Source of the DNA: Fen-1058 sp964398185
GTDB taxonomy: Bacteria > Chloroflexota > Anaerolineae > Fen-1058
Reading direction: 5' to 3'
Assembly: GCA_964398185.1 (NCBI GenBank)
Contig: CAYNML010000003.1
Coordinates: 70,262-134,261 of the forward strand
DNA: 64,000 nucleotides
Position numbers and translations under genes: made by a program. This document shows positions 1-7,891 of the stretch, piece after piece. The notes below the pieces were generated by a model. The model was given only the letters and a program-made list of their open reading frames with translations, did no database searches and was not told where the DNA came from. Each line of letters opens with the position of its first letter. The stretch's first letter is position 1.

Positions 1-1
1 C

Positions 2-3000
2 GGCAACTACACTGACACCGTGATCTATGCGCGCTATCGCAATGTGTCGCAGCTGGACTTGGAGCTGTATCAAGTGTCGCTGGCGGAGTTCGCCTATCTC
101 ATCGGGCCAGAATCGTGGTCACGCTGGGATCAGGCGGTGCCCGTCAACGGGCCGCCGGTGCGCGTGTGGAGCGTGCCGGTCAATAAGCCGCTGAACGAAG
201 CGGGCTTGATTCGCATTCCGGTGGAGAGCGATGCGGGCGGCGTGTTACCTACGGGCATCTACCTGATCCGCGTCACCTCGCCAGAGCAGCAGCAGAATGA
301 TTACGGCGGTATCACGCGCCACTTGATGGTGGTGTCTGATAACAATGTCACTTTGAAAGCTGCCGATAAAGAAGGGCTGGTGTGGGCCACGAATCTCCAA
401 TCGGGTCTTGAGACCGCCGGAGTCCCGATCAGCATTTACGATCCGGATTTCAATCGCTTGTCAGCGGGCGCGACGGATCAAGCAGGTCTATATCGATACG
501 ATGTTGAAGCGCAGCGCGATCCCAATATCAGCTTGATGGCCGTGCTGGGTGACTATGGCGGGCCGTTTGGCGTGGCGGTCAGCGATTGGAACGCAGGCAT
601 CGCGCCGTGGGACTTTGGGGTGTATGCCAATTACTACGCCAGCGTGTACAACGCTTATCTCTACACCGATAAACCGATCTATCGACCGGGGCAGACCGTG
701 CACATCAAAGGCATTGTGCGCATTGAAGACGATGCGCGCTATGCGATTGATCCGAATCTGAAGTTGATCGATGTGTTGATCTACGACGCGCAGGGCAAGC
801 AGGTGTACACCGGCACACAGGCGTTGAATGATTTCGGCGCCTTCAACTTTGATTTTGATCTCGATGAAGAAGCGGCGCTGGGCGGCTATTCGATACAAGC
901 GCAGATTCCGGTGCGCTATCCGGGGCAGGATGTGCCGATCGTGCAGTATTACAACGGCAATTTCGTGGTGGCCGAATATCGTCGGCCGGAGTTCCAGGTG
1001 ACGGTGACCGCGGCACAGGACGAAGTGCTGCAAGGCGAAACCATCGACGTGGAAGTGGAGGCGAGTTACTTCTTCGGCGGCGCGGTGGGCAATGCGCCCG
1101 TCAACTGGTCGGCGGTTGCCAGCGATTACTATTTCGATCGTTACGACGGGCCGGGCTATTACGATTGGAACGACATCGACTACAGCGGCATTTATGATTC
1201 GTCGCGCGGCGGATTGATCGCTTCCGGCGAAGGCCAGACCGACGCGCAGGGCAAGTTCAAGATCAGCCTGCCCGCCCAGCTCGACGAGAAGACCGGCAGC
1301 CAGACGTTCAACATCGAAGCGGCCGTGACTGATCTCAACGGGCAGTACGTGGCGAATCGCGTCAGTGTGATCGTACACCAGGGCGAATACTACATCGGCG
1401 TTGCGCCCGTCGATTACGTGGGCACGGCGGGCCAGCCCATGGACTTCAATCTGCTCACGGTCGATTGGCAGGGCGATGCGATCGGGAACAAGAATCTCGA
1501 CATCGTGTTCTACCAGCGCGAGTGGTTCAACGTGCAGGAACAGGACGACTTCGGCAACATCATGTGGACATGGTCGTTCAGCGATACGGCAGTGTTCACG
1601 ACGACGGCCACCACTGGTACAGCCGGCAAAGGCATTACGTCGTTCACGCCGCCCAACGGCGGTGAATATCGCGTGGTGGCGCGCGGCGTCGATGGCAAGA
1701 ACAACAAGATTTCGTCGGCGACTTACGTGTGGGTGTCGAGCGAAGAGTACGTGTCGTGGCGGCAGGACAACAACGATCGCATCTCGCTGGTGGCGGACAA
1801 GAAGGAATACACGCCCGGCGACGTGGCGAAGATTCTGATCCCGTCGCCGTATCAGGGGCAGGTGCGCGCGCTAATCACCACCGAGCGCGGCCGCATCCTC
1901 GATCAACGGGTGATCACACTCCAGACCAACAGCGATGTGATCGAGATTCCCATCACCCCGGCGCTGGCGCCCAATGCCTTCGTGTCGGTCGTCCTCGTCA
2001 AGGGCGTCGATCAAAACGATCTCGCGCCGTCGTTCAAGATCGGTTACGCCTCGTTCAAGGTGAATCGCGCCGCGCAGGAACTGTATATCACGCTGACCCC
2101 CGATCGCGATCCCCAGACCGAGCACTATGCGCCGCGCGACACGGTGACGTACACCGTGCAGATCGAGAATTACGCGGGCGAGCCGGTGCAGGCGGAAACG
2201 TCGCTGGCGATGGTCGATCTGGCGGTGCTCTCGCTGCTCGATCGGTTGAACGTGCCCATCGCGGATCACTTCTACGGCGAGCGCGGCCTGGGCATTCGCA
2301 CCGGCATCTCGCTGGTGTACTCGGTCGATCGCATCAACGTGAAGCTGGCAGAAGAAGCCAAGGGCGGCGGCGGCGGCGCCGATGCGGCCGGCGGCTTCAG
2401 CGTGCGCGGCGATTTCCGCGACACGGCCTTCTGGAAGGCTGATGTGACGACGGATGCCAACGGCCTCGCGACGGTGTCGTTCACGCTGCCGGATAACCTG
2501 ACCACATGGCGCATGTCGGCGATTGCGATCACGAAGGACGGACTCGTCGGCGAAGGCCAATCGGAAATTAGAAGCACGAAGGACTTGCTCATCCGCCCGG
2601 TGACGCCGCGCTTCATGATCGTCGGCGATCAACTCAACATGGCGGCTGTCGTCAACAACAATACAAGCAATGACATCACGGCGGACGTGTCGCTGGAAGG
2701 CACGGGCATCACCATCGACAACGGACAGGTGAAGCAGAGCGTGACCGTTCCGGCGGGCGGCGCGGTGCGCGTGGACTGGCCGGTGACGGTGCTGGATGCG
2801 GAGTATGCCGATCTCACCTTCAGCGTGCGCGGCGGCGGCTTGCAGGATGCGAGCAAGCCCACGGCGGGTCTGCCGCCCGATCAGCATCTGCCCATCTACA
2901 AGTACAGCACACCGGACACCACCGCGACGAGCGGCAACGTGACGAAAGAAGATCCGGTGCGCACGGAAGTCATCGTGCTGCCCAAAGCGATCGATACGAC

Positions 3001-4612
3001 GCAGGGCGATCTGAAAGTGCAGATCGATCCGTCGCTGGCCGCCGGTTCGACGGAAGGCTTGAAGTACCTGGAGCACTATCCATATGAATGCACGGAACAG
3101 ACGGTGAGCCGCTTCCTGCCGAACGTGTTGACCTATCGGGCGTTGAAGGACCTGACTCTGTCCGAGCCGGAGTTGGAAGAAAAACTCGAGCGGCTGGTGC
3201 GCTTTGGCGTGCAGCGGCTCGCCAATCAGCAGCACGTCGACGGCGGCTGGGGCTGGTGGGTGACGGACAAGTCGAATATGCAAGTGACCACCTATGTGAT
3301 GTTCGGCTTGATCAAGGCGCGGCAGGCGGGCTTCGCGGTTGAGCAGACGATGCTCGACCACGGCCTCAACTACTTGATCAGCAACTTGCAGCCGACCACG
3401 TCGCTCGCTACGCCGTGGAAAGCGAATCAACAGGCGTACACGCTCTATGTGCTGGCCGAAGCCGGCAAGCCGCAGAACAGCGCGTTGATCTCGCTGTATG
3501 ACGACAAGCGCGCGCTGCTGGGCAACTATGGCAAGGCGTTGCTGGCGCTGGGCCTGAACCTCGCGCAGCCTAATGACAAATCTCGCGTCAACACACTCAT
3601 GAGCGACATCGTGAGCCAGGCCAAGACCAGCGCTACCGGCGTGCACTGGGAAGAGCAGGATGTGTACTGGGGCACGTGGGAAACCGATCTGCGTTCGACG
3701 GCGACGGTGCTGGACGCTTTTGCGCTGCTCGATCCCAAGAATCCGCTCGCGCCCAACGTGGTGCGCTGGCTGATGAATTCACGTATCGAAGGCCGTTGGG
3801 CTTCGACACAAGAGACCGCGTGGACATTGATCGGTTTCACCGACTGGATGCTCGCCACCGGCGAACTCACGCCCGACTATTCGTGGGCGCTGAAGTTGAA
3901 CGACGCCGTCGTCGGCACGGGCACGGCCACCAGCGAGAACGTGCGGCAATCGGCGATTATCACAAAGTCGATCAGTGAGTTAAATGTGCCGGTGAATGTG
4001 TTGACGTTCGAGCGTAAAGCAGCAGAAGGCCAATCGGGCGACGGGATGATGTACTACTCGGCTTACCTGCGCGCGTATCAACCAGTGACGGGTGTGCAGT
4101 CGCTGTCGCGCGGCATCGTGATCGGGCGGCAGTATTACGATCAAGGCGATGCGTGCTTCAAGCCGTTGAAGCCGGGCGAGAAGGCCATCCCTTGCACGCC
4201 GGTCACGACGGCGAAGGTGGGCGATACGCTGGTCGTGAAGTTGAGCATCGTCGCGCCGACCGATCTGTACTACGTGCTCGTCGAGAGTCCGCTGCCCGCC
4301 GGGATGGAAGCGGTGGACACCAGCCTCAAGACCACGTCGCAGATCGCGGAAGGACCAGAGTTCGGCCCGGCGAATCAACCGTACACGTTTTACGGCGGCT
4401 GGGGCTGGTGGTGGTTCACGCACACCGAACTCCGCGACGAGAAGGTGGCGCTGTTCGCGTCGTATCTGCCGCAGGGCACGTATGAGTACACGTACCAAAT
4501 CCGCGCGGGGCTGGATGGCACCTACAACGTGCTGCCCGCGCGCGCCGAGCAGATGTACTTCCCGGAGGTGTTCGGCAGAAGTGATGGGGAGCAGTTTGTG
4601 ATTGAGAGGTGA
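2..4612 (+). CDS. Alpha-2-macroglobulin family protein, 5' end outside window
   Basis: The frame is open to the left edge, so the start lies upstream; the GTG at 20 is only the first start-like codon. Counting from that GTG, 1,530 residues are visible. A macroglobulin-type segment DKPIYRPGQ lies near residues 216-224. The A2M core (TAFWKADVTTD...LPDNLTTWR) is near 803-832. C1024-T-E-Q1027 within PYECTEQTV matches the C-x-E-Q thioester motif of bacterial macroglobulins, and an alpha/alpha toroid-like region follows. Family members are large extracytoplasmic protease traps that cross-link attacking proteases through the thioester. The signal peptide or lipobox expected at the N-terminus cannot be seen. 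The gene converges on the phosphodiesterase downstream. Family is certain; the trapping role is inferred. Confidence 0.9.
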   Translation, partial: GNYTDTVIYARYRNVSQLDLELYQVSLAEFAYLIGPESWSRWDQAVPVNGPPVRVWSVPVNKPLNEAGLIRIPVESDAGGVLPTGIYLIRVTSPEQQQNDYGGITRHLMVVSDNNVTLKAADKEGLVWATNLQSGLETAGVPISIYDPDFNRLSAGATDQAGLYRYDVEAQRDPNISLMAVLGDYGGPFGVAVSDWNAGIAPWDFGVYANYYASVYNAYLYTDKPIYRPGQTVHIKGIVRIEDDARYAIDPNLKLIDVLIYDAQGKQVYTGTQALNDFGAFNFDFDLDEEAALGGYSIQAQIPVRYPGQDVPIVQYYNGNFVVAEYRRPEFQVTVTAAQDEVLQGETIDVEVEASYFFGGAVGNAPVNWSAVASDYYFDRYDGPGYYDWNDIDYSGIYDSSRGGLIASGEGQTDAQGKFKISLPAQLDEKTGSQTFNIEAAVTDLNGQYVANRVSVIVHQGEYYIGVAPVDYVGTAGQPMDFNLLTVDWQGDAIGNKNLDIVFYQREWFNVQEQDDFGNIMWTWSFSDTAVFTTTATTGTAGKGITSFTPPNGGEYRVVARGVDGKNNKISSATYVWVSSEEYVSWRQDNNDRISLVADKKEYTPGDVAKILIPSPYQGQVRALITTERGRILDQRVITLQTNSDVIEIPITPALAPNAFVSVVLVKGVDQNDLAPSFKIGYASFKVNRAAQELYITLTPDRDPQTEHYAPRDTVTYTVQIENYAGEPVQAETSLAMVDLAVLSLLDRLNVPIADHFYGERGLGIRTGISLVYSVDRINVKLAEEAKGGGGGADAAGGFSVRGDFRDTAFWKADVTTDANGLATVSFTLPDNLTTWRMSAIAITKDGLVGEGQSEIRSTKDLLIRPVTPRFMIVGDQLNMAAVVNNNTSNDITADVSLEGTGITIDNGQVKQSVTVPAGGAVRVDWPVTVLDAEYADLTFSVRGGGLQDASKPTAGLPPDQHLPIYKYSTPDTTATSGNVTKEDPVRTEVIVLPKAIDTTQGDLKVQIDPSLAAGSTEGLKYLEHYPYECTEQTVSRFLPNVLTYRALKDLTLSEPELEEKLERLVRFGVQRLANQQHVDGGWGWWVTDKSNMQVTTYVMFGLIKARQAGFAVEQTMLDHGLNYLISNLQPTTSLATPWKANQQAYTLYVLAEAGKPQNSALISLYDDKRALLGNYGKALLALGLNLAQPNDKSRVNTLMSDIVSQAKTSATGVHWEEQDVYWGTWETDLRSTATVLDAFALLDPKNPLAPNVVRWLMNSRIEGRWASTQETAWTLIGFTDWMLATGELTPDYSWALKLNDAVVGTGTATSENVRQSAIITKSISELNVPVNVLTFERKAAEGQSGDGMMYYSAYLRAYQPVTGVQSLSRGIVIGRQYYDQGDACFKPLKPGEKAIPCTPVTTAKVGDTLVVKLSIVAPTDLYYVLVESPLPAGMEAVDTSLKTTSQIAEGPEFGPANQPYTFYGGWGWWWFTHTELRDEKVALFASYLPQGTYEYTYQIRAGLDGTYNVLPARAEQMYFPEVFGRSDGEQFVIER

Positions 4613-4656
4613 TCAGGGATCAGGGATCAGGTAACGAGTAATCAGTAACGAATAAA
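4611..4656. repeat. Degenerate word repeat, GATCAGG / GTAACGAGTAA dialects
   Basis: Directly after the macroglobulin stop codon, GATCAGG is repeated three times and then runs into GTAACGAGTAATCAGTAACG. Related words recur at 27914-27950, 38841-38864 and 24938-24986. No coding function is seen. Confidence 0.75.
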
Positions 4657-4658
4657 GC

Positions 4659-4694
4659 GAAGTCCGGTCTTGGGGAAACTTGAGATCGGACTTC
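4659..4694. terminator. Bidirectional hairpin terminator between convergent genes
   Basis: GAAGTCCGGTCT (4659-4670) pairs with AGATCGGACTTC (4683-4694), with one G-U wobble, around a 12-base loop. T-rich sequence follows on the plus strand. It sits between the convergent ends of the macroglobulin and phosphodiesterase genes. Confidence 0.75.
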
Positions 4695-4695
4695 T

Positions 4696-5166
4696 TCATT
4701 TGTCGGCAACTTTCAACTCGATGATCTTGGGTTCCAATCCGCGTGCTGTAACGCGGATGACGGCCACGCTAACCGGCAGATGAAAGCGGCGCGGGCCGGC
4801 GCTGCCGGGGTTGAGGTACAACACGCCGCGTTTCGTTTCGATGACAGGTTTGTGCGAATGGCCGCTGATGACGGCGGCGATGTCATGCACGTCGGGCGTG
4901 AGACCGAGTTGATTCAGATCGTGCAGCACGAAGATCAGATGTTGATCGATCTGCACACGTTCAGTATAAGGTAGGGCGCGCGCCCATTCTTCGCGATCAG
5001 TGTTGCCGCGCACCACAAACACCGGCGCGATCTGGCGCAGATCATCCAGAATGTCGCGGCGGCCCACATCGCCCGCGTGGATGATCACATCGGCGCCGCG
5101 CAAAGCCCTCACCGCCTCGGGGCGCAAGACACCGTGTGTGTCAGAAATTACGCCGATGGTTTTCAT
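4696..5166 (-). CDS. YfcE/MJ0936-type metallophosphoesterase
   Basis: A 156-residue single-domain calcineurin-like phosphoesterase. The full set of metal-binding motifs is visible in order: D-T-H in SDTHG (residues 8-12), HAGDVG, GNTD, GHSHKP and NPGS. The length matches the YfcE/MJ0936 family of small Mn-dependent phosphodiesterases, which cleave model phosphodiesters and whose natural substrate is usually unknown. It is cytoplasmic, with no signal sequence. It is transcribed divergently from the truncated YedF-like stub. Family assignment is strong; the substrate cannot be told from sequence. Confidence 0.92.
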   Translation of the reverse strand: MKTIGVISDTHGVLRPEAVRALRGADVIIHAGDVGRRDILDDLRQIAPVFVVRGNTDREEWARALPYTERVQIDQHLIFVLHDLNQLGLTPDVHDIAAVISGHSHKPVIETKRGVLYLNPGSAGPRRFHLPVSVAVIRVTARGLEPKIIELKVADK

Positions 5167-5169
5167 GAT

Positions 5170-5258
5170 CTATGATGCGCTCATCTTCCCTGGGAGCCGC
5201 GCACATGAATGATAACACCATCCTCGTCTTCGCCCGCAACGGCCTGGGCGCTGCGTGA
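5170..5258 (+). pseudogene. Truncated duplicate of the 5' end of the YedF-like gene
   Basis: The region before and after the ATG at 5205 is clearly homologous to 6128-6216. Both share TCATC...GGAGCC.C.CACATGAAT and then codons for a peptide MNDNTILVFARNGLGAA, against MNNTTILVFTRTGMGEAP in the intact gene. A TGA at 5256-5258 ends the copy after 17 codons and the rest of the gene is absent. It could still be translated as a short peptide because its leader, including a TATGAT-like -10 at 5171-5176, is kept. Most likely it is the remnant of a duplication followed by deletion. Confidence 0.75.
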
Positions 5259-5271
5259 GGCAGGCCAACCA

Positions 5272-5300
5272 AAAACGCGAGCCAGCTTGACTCGCGTTTT
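5272..5300 (+). terminator. Intrinsic terminator after the truncated stub
   Basis: AAAACGCGAG (5272-5281) and CTCGCGTTTT (5291-5300) form a perfect 10-bp stem with a 9-base loop. The A-rich left arm and T-rich right arm let it work in both directions, so it can also end transcription of the HEPN gene coming from the right. Confidence 0.8.
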
Positions 5301-5335
5301 CATTGCGCCGCTTGCTGATCACCTCTGGTCATGCG

Positions 5336-5731
5336 TTACGCTTTGATGCGTGTCTGCCAATCATCTGCGATTATCTGATACACCGCCTCGGCTGCTCGTA
5401 GTGGATCATAAGCATCGGCCTCGACTATCTGTGGCATATCACCAGGATAACGCGCCTCCACAGCCCAGACCGAGAGCGCGTACAGATTGGGAAAAGTCGC
5501 TTTCACCTGCCAGTCAGGTGGCACGATTTCGCGCAGGCGGTCCAGATCGTGCGTGAAGGGGAACTCGACTTCAAGCAAAACCAGTACAGCCTTAAGGGCC
5601 TTTTCGGCAGCCTGTTGCGCCAGGAAACACACCTGTCGCGGGTAATGATCAGGATCACGCAACAAGGCGTTGGCGGCATCCAGATCAGAGCGGGCATAAG
5701 CCAGCCACCGTCTTGATTCAGGGACGTTCAT
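5336..5731 (-). CDS. HEPN domain protein, partner of the adjacent nucleotidyltransferase
   Basis: 131 residues with a typical PF05168-like HEPN helical layout: an N-terminal ARSDLDAANALL helix, then CFLAQQAAEKALKAVLV, the FTHDL segment, and a C-terminal EARYPGD...ADAYDPLRAAE helix. The R-X4-6-H ribonuclease signature of toxic HEPN proteins is not evident, so a nuclease role is uncertain. Its start overlaps the end of the upstream nucleotidyltransferase gene by 14 bases, which indicates translational coupling. HEPN/MNT pairs act as toxin-antitoxin modules in several characterised cases. Here the antitoxin-like MNT comes first. Family is confident, function inferred. Confidence 0.85.
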   Translation of the reverse strand: MNVPESRRWLAYARSDLDAANALLRDPDHYPRQVCFLAQQAAEKALKAVLVLLEVEFPFTHDLDRLREIVPPDWQVKATFPNLYALSVWAVEARYPGDMPQIVEADAYDPLRAAEAVYQIIADDWQTRIKA

Positions 5732-6050
5732 AGATCACTTTCCCTTCTCTTAAGGCGGGGCGCAGCACGTCGCCGATGATGTTCCCTCGTGCAACTATTT
5801 CCTCAGGCGTGGTGACGATGATGTCCTTGCTGGCCGGCAAGTCGCTTAGCGCATTGCCAATGCGCACCGCGACCTGTCGTTTATTTTCCACGTAAGGCAG
5901 AACCACCAGCAAGTCAATATCACTGTCCGGGCGCGCATCGCCGCGCGCCCACGAGCCGAACAGGATGATGCGCAGCGGATCGAACTGCCGCGCGATGCGC
6001 CGGACAGCTTCAGCGAGGCATTCGGGTTGCGTGACGGGTGACACGGTCAT
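5718..6050 (-). CDS. MNT-type nucleotidyltransferase domain protein
   Basis: 110 residues. The minimal nucleotidyltransferase signature FGSWARGDARPDSDIDLLVVL is present, with the G-S and D-x-D metal-binding residues intact, followed by a short C-terminal alpha/beta part. Proteins of this family in HEPN/MNT pairs can neutralise the HEPN partner, in characterised cases by AMP transfer to it. The gene is first in a two-gene minus-strand unit and overlaps the HEPN gene. It ends with an ordinary length for the family. The antitoxin role is inferred from context. Confidence 0.87.
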   Translation of the reverse strand: MTVSPVTQPECLAEAVRRIARQFDPLRIILFGSWARGDARPDSDIDLLVVLPYVENKRQVAVRIGNALSDLPASKDIIVTTPEEIVARGNIIGDVLRPALREGKVIYERP

Positions 6051-6129
6051 GGGTGTGCCTTGCTGTCTATTTTACCTCACTCGCGGCGCACTGCCAGAAT
6101 GCACAACGGCGGATCGCCAGGCGGTGGTT

Positions 6130-6135
6130 TATAAT
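6130..6135 (+). promoter_or_regulatory. Candidate -10 box for the YedF-like gene
   Basis: A perfect TATAAT lies 28 bases before the ATG at 6164. No convincing -35 box is seen at the usual distance. The equivalent position in the truncated copy reads TATGAT (5171-5176). Confidence 0.4.
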
Positions 6136-6163
6136 TCCCTCATCCTCTCTCGGAGCCACACAC

Positions 6164-6505
6164 ATGAATAATACTACCATCCTCGTCTTCACCCGCACTG
6201 GAATGGGCGAGGCGCCCGCCGAGTTGCAGCAGAAACTCGCCGTGAAGTTCTTGCAACTTAACCTCGACGCCAACACGCTGCCCGCCAAGATTCTGTTTTA
6301 CACCGACGGCGTGAAACTTGCGTGTGAGGGATCGCCCGTCATCGGTGAATTGGAAGCCATGAAAGATCGCGGCGTGGAGTTGATCTTGTGCAGCACGTGT
6401 CTTGACTACTTCAATCTGCGCGACAGAGTGCAGGTCGGCATCATCGGCGGCATGCCGGACATCATCGAGGCGTTGAGCATCGCGGGGAAAGTCATCAGCC
6501 TGTAA
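6164..6505 (+). CDS. YedF/DsrE-like small sulfur-relay family protein
   Basis: 113 residues from the ATG at 6164, chosen because homology with the truncated copy at 5205 begins there and an SD-like GGAG precedes it; an upstream in-frame start would add unrelated sequence. It resembles the C-terminal DsrE-like domain of the selenium-metabolism protein YedF. The N-terminal strand TILVFTRTGMGEAP, the central FYTDGVKLACEGSPV with a cysteine, and LILCSTCLDYFNLRDRVQVGIIGGM with a C-x-x-C pair are visible. Such proteins bind persulfide or act in sulfur or selenium transfer. It lacks the TusA-like N-terminal domain of full YedF. Exact function is unknown. Confidence 0.8.
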   Translation: MNNTTILVFTRTGMGEAPAELQQKLAVKFLQLNLDANTLPAKILFYTDGVKLACEGSPVIGELEAMKDRGVELILCSTCLDYFNLRDRVQVGIIGGMPDIIEALSIAGKVISL

Positions 6506-6515
6506 GCGCTCAAGC

Positions 6516-6575
6516 AACCGGGTTTCTGCAACCCGGCCTTGATTCCAGGCAGATTGGAAAAACCCGGTTCCTGCG
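6516..6575. repeat. AACCCGGTTTCTGC-type dispersed repeat, inverted pair
   Basis: AACCGGGTTTCTGCAACCCGG on the left (first copy near 6516-6536) and GGAAAAACCCGGTTCCTGC (6557-6575) form an imperfect inverted pair. Related copies sit at 40237-40300 and 59805-59821. Confidence 0.7.
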
Positions 6576-6594
6576 AACAATCCTGCGCGCTGCT

Positions 6595-6647
6595 TCGTGT
6601 TCTTCGTGGATCAAAATCAATCCGTGTAATCTGGGTGCATCCGTGCC
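6595..6647. repeat. Degenerate CGTG-word intergenic repeat
   Basis: Low-complexity words such as TTCGTGG, ATCCGTGTAATC and GCATCCGTG follow one another. Similar words appear at 31307-31327 (ACACGGATAACACAGATTAG) and 37805-37830 (TTCGTGTGATTCGTGAC). No gene is present. Confidence 0.55.
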
Positions 6648-6648
6648 C

Positions 6649-6684
6649 AAAAAAACGAGCCGACCTCAGAGCGAGATCGGCTCG
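6649..6684 (-). terminator. Intrinsic terminator for the minus-strand lipoprotein gene
   Basis: CGAGCCGA (6656-6663) pairs with TCGGCTCG (6677-6684). Seven A residues at 6649-6655 give a U7 tract on the minus-strand transcript. It lies 16 bases after the stop of the gene ending at 6700. Confidence 0.85.
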
Positions 6685-6699
6685 CGGCGTTATTCCACT

Positions 6700-7116
6700 T
6701 CAGGGCGTGACAGTTGCCAAACGTGCCACGTCGCCCCCGGCATTCGTGTGATACTCGTACTGCTGGCCGTTGGCCTCCAGGATCACACGATAACCCGGCG
6801 TGATCACCAGCGCGCACATGATGCCGGGGGTCTCGATGCCCAGGCAGGCATTGGGCCAGTCCACTGCCTCCACGCTCGCCACCGTAATCGCGCTCGCTGC
6901 AATAGTCAACCGCGCCGCCAGATCGTTAAGCGAGTTGGCGACGGCGGCCGCCTGTCCAGACGTGCTCGCGTCGCCGCCGGGATTGAGCGGGCTGGGTGGA
7001 ACGGTGGGCAGCACGCTCGGCGGGCTAGTTGGAACGATCGGGGCGGTTGAGGGCGCGCCGCACGCTGCCAGCAGCAGCGTTGCCAACAGCACAAGCCTCA
7101 GCAGTTTTGATTTCAT
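6700..7116 (-). CDS. Small lipoprotein of unknown function
   Basis: 138 residues from the ATG at 7114-7116, preferred over the ORF start at 7167 because a GGAG Shine-Dalgarno sequence precedes it and the encoded N-terminus is a proper lipoprotein signal (KSKLLRLVLLATLLLAAC). The lipobox cysteine is about residue 20. A Pro/Ser/Thr-rich linker (VPTSPPSVLPTVPPS) follows, then a compact domain with two cysteines (WPNACLGIETPGIMCALVITPGYRVILEANGQQYEYHTN). Such WPxxxLG...TPGYRV modules recur in small surface lipoproteins, but I cannot name a function. It is a single gene with its own terminator. Confidence 0.8.
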   Translation of the reverse strand: MKSKLLRLVLLATLLLAACGAPSTAPIVPTSPPSVLPTVPPSPLNPGGDASTSGQAAAVANSLNDLAARLTIAASAITVASVEAVDWPNACLGIETPGIMCALVITPGYRVILEANGQQYEYHTNAGGDVARLATVTP

Positions 7117-7218
7117 GGTTCGTTCTCCTTCACGCGCAATCATAAGCCAGGTTGACAGGCGCTTCAACCGCTTAACCGCAAGGGTGATCGACCCGCGCGC
7201 AGCAAAACGCGGCGAAGA

Positions 7219-7482
7219 TTATTCGCCGCGCGGGGGTTTGGCCGGCTGATCGGGCGTTGGTTTCTTGCGCCGTTGTTCGCCCAGGCTGGCCGACAAGCCC
7301 AGCAGCGCCCCGCCGATGGTGCCCAGGATCAACTCCCACGTTGGGGTAGGCTGACCGCTGAAAACGGAGAACAGCAGCGCGACCACTGCGCCGGAGATCG
7401 CGCCCAGCACCACAATCGCTACACGCTTCCAGCCCGTCAGGCGGCCATACACATTATCAGAAGAAGGAGGTTGTTCAGACAT
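7219..7482 (-). CDS. Small two-helix membrane protein
   Basis: 87 residues. A polar N-terminus (SEQPPSSDNVYGRLTGWKR) is followed by two hydrophobic segments, roughly residues 21-41 and 50-66, and a basic, proline-rich tail (RRKKPTPDQPAKPPRGE). The second segment is glycine-rich (ILGTIGGALLGLSASLG). No catalytic motif is seen and the family is not recognised. The gene is separate from the lipoprotein downstream by about 100 bases and is transcribed away from the plus-strand cluster that begins at 7622. Confidence 0.65.
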   Translation of the reverse strand: MSEQPPSSDNVYGRLTGWKRVAIVVLGAISGAVVALLFSVFSGQPTPTWELILGTIGGALLGLSASLGEQRRKKPTPDQPAKPPRGE

Positions 7483-7553
7483 AGGCTTTCACCAAAAGTA
7501 TACCATTACACGGGCCGTGATGCTTAGTACCAGGGTTTGACAGTGGTTTGCAC

Positions 7554-7582
7554 TTCACTTTTCATACGCAACATGCTATACT
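7554..7582 (+). promoter_or_regulatory. Candidate promoter for the 7.6-17 kb gene series
   Basis: TTCACT (7554-7559), 17 bases, then TATACT (7577-7582), with TG one base before the -10 (extended -10). It lies 40 bases upstream of the first gene of the series. The perfect TTGACA at 7537-7542 is too far from this -10 to be its partner. Confidence 0.55.
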
Positions 7583-7621
7583 ACCTCACGCAAGTTTCCC
7601 GCAGAGTGTGCCAGCGGCGAG

Positions 7622-7891
7622 ATGGTGATCATGACATCTTCACCAACTTCACAAGAGGATCGTGCGTGGGCCGAGCGCTTGCAGCGCTGGGGATTGAGTG
7701 AGGTTACGCCACTCCTCGCTGAAGTGCTGCGTCCCTTTGGCGCGATCGGCGGCCAACTGTTGATGCTGGCTTCGCCGCTGGTAACCACATTCCTCAGTGC
7801 GGAGCGGCTCGATCAGCTTGTCGAGACCCTGGATGATCCGGAGCGGCTGGATCAAATCCTGCGCCGTCTGGATCACGAGGCCGAACGATGA
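7622..7891 (+). CDS. Hypothetical small protein, first gene of the series
   Basis: 89 residues; translation could also start at the ATG at 7631. It is mostly predicted helix, with a mid-protein hydrophobic stretch (GAIGGQLLMLASPLVTTFL) that is short for a full membrane span, and an acidic amphipathic C-terminus (AERLDQLVETLDDPERLDQILRRLDHEAER). No motif is recognised. The stop codon overlaps the start of the next gene (ATGA-type, 7888), so it is probably co-translated with that DUF6754-like membrane protein and may work with it. Coding status rests mainly on this overlap and on the codon usage. Confidence 0.6.
   Translation: MVIMTSSPTSQEDRAWAERLQRWGLSEVTPLLAEVLRPFGAIGGQLLMLASPLVTTFLSAERLDQLVETLDDPERLDQILRRLDHEAER

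Noticed and set aside
1871..3646. Long open frame on the minus strand opposite the macroglobulin gene
   Set aside because: It is Arg/His-rich, has no family resemblance and lies opposite a clearly conserved protein. GC-rich third positions keep the antisense frame open.
7537..7542. Perfect TTGACA considered as -35 box
   Set aside because: It lies 34 bases before the TATACT box, too far; no other -10 is found at 16-18 bases.
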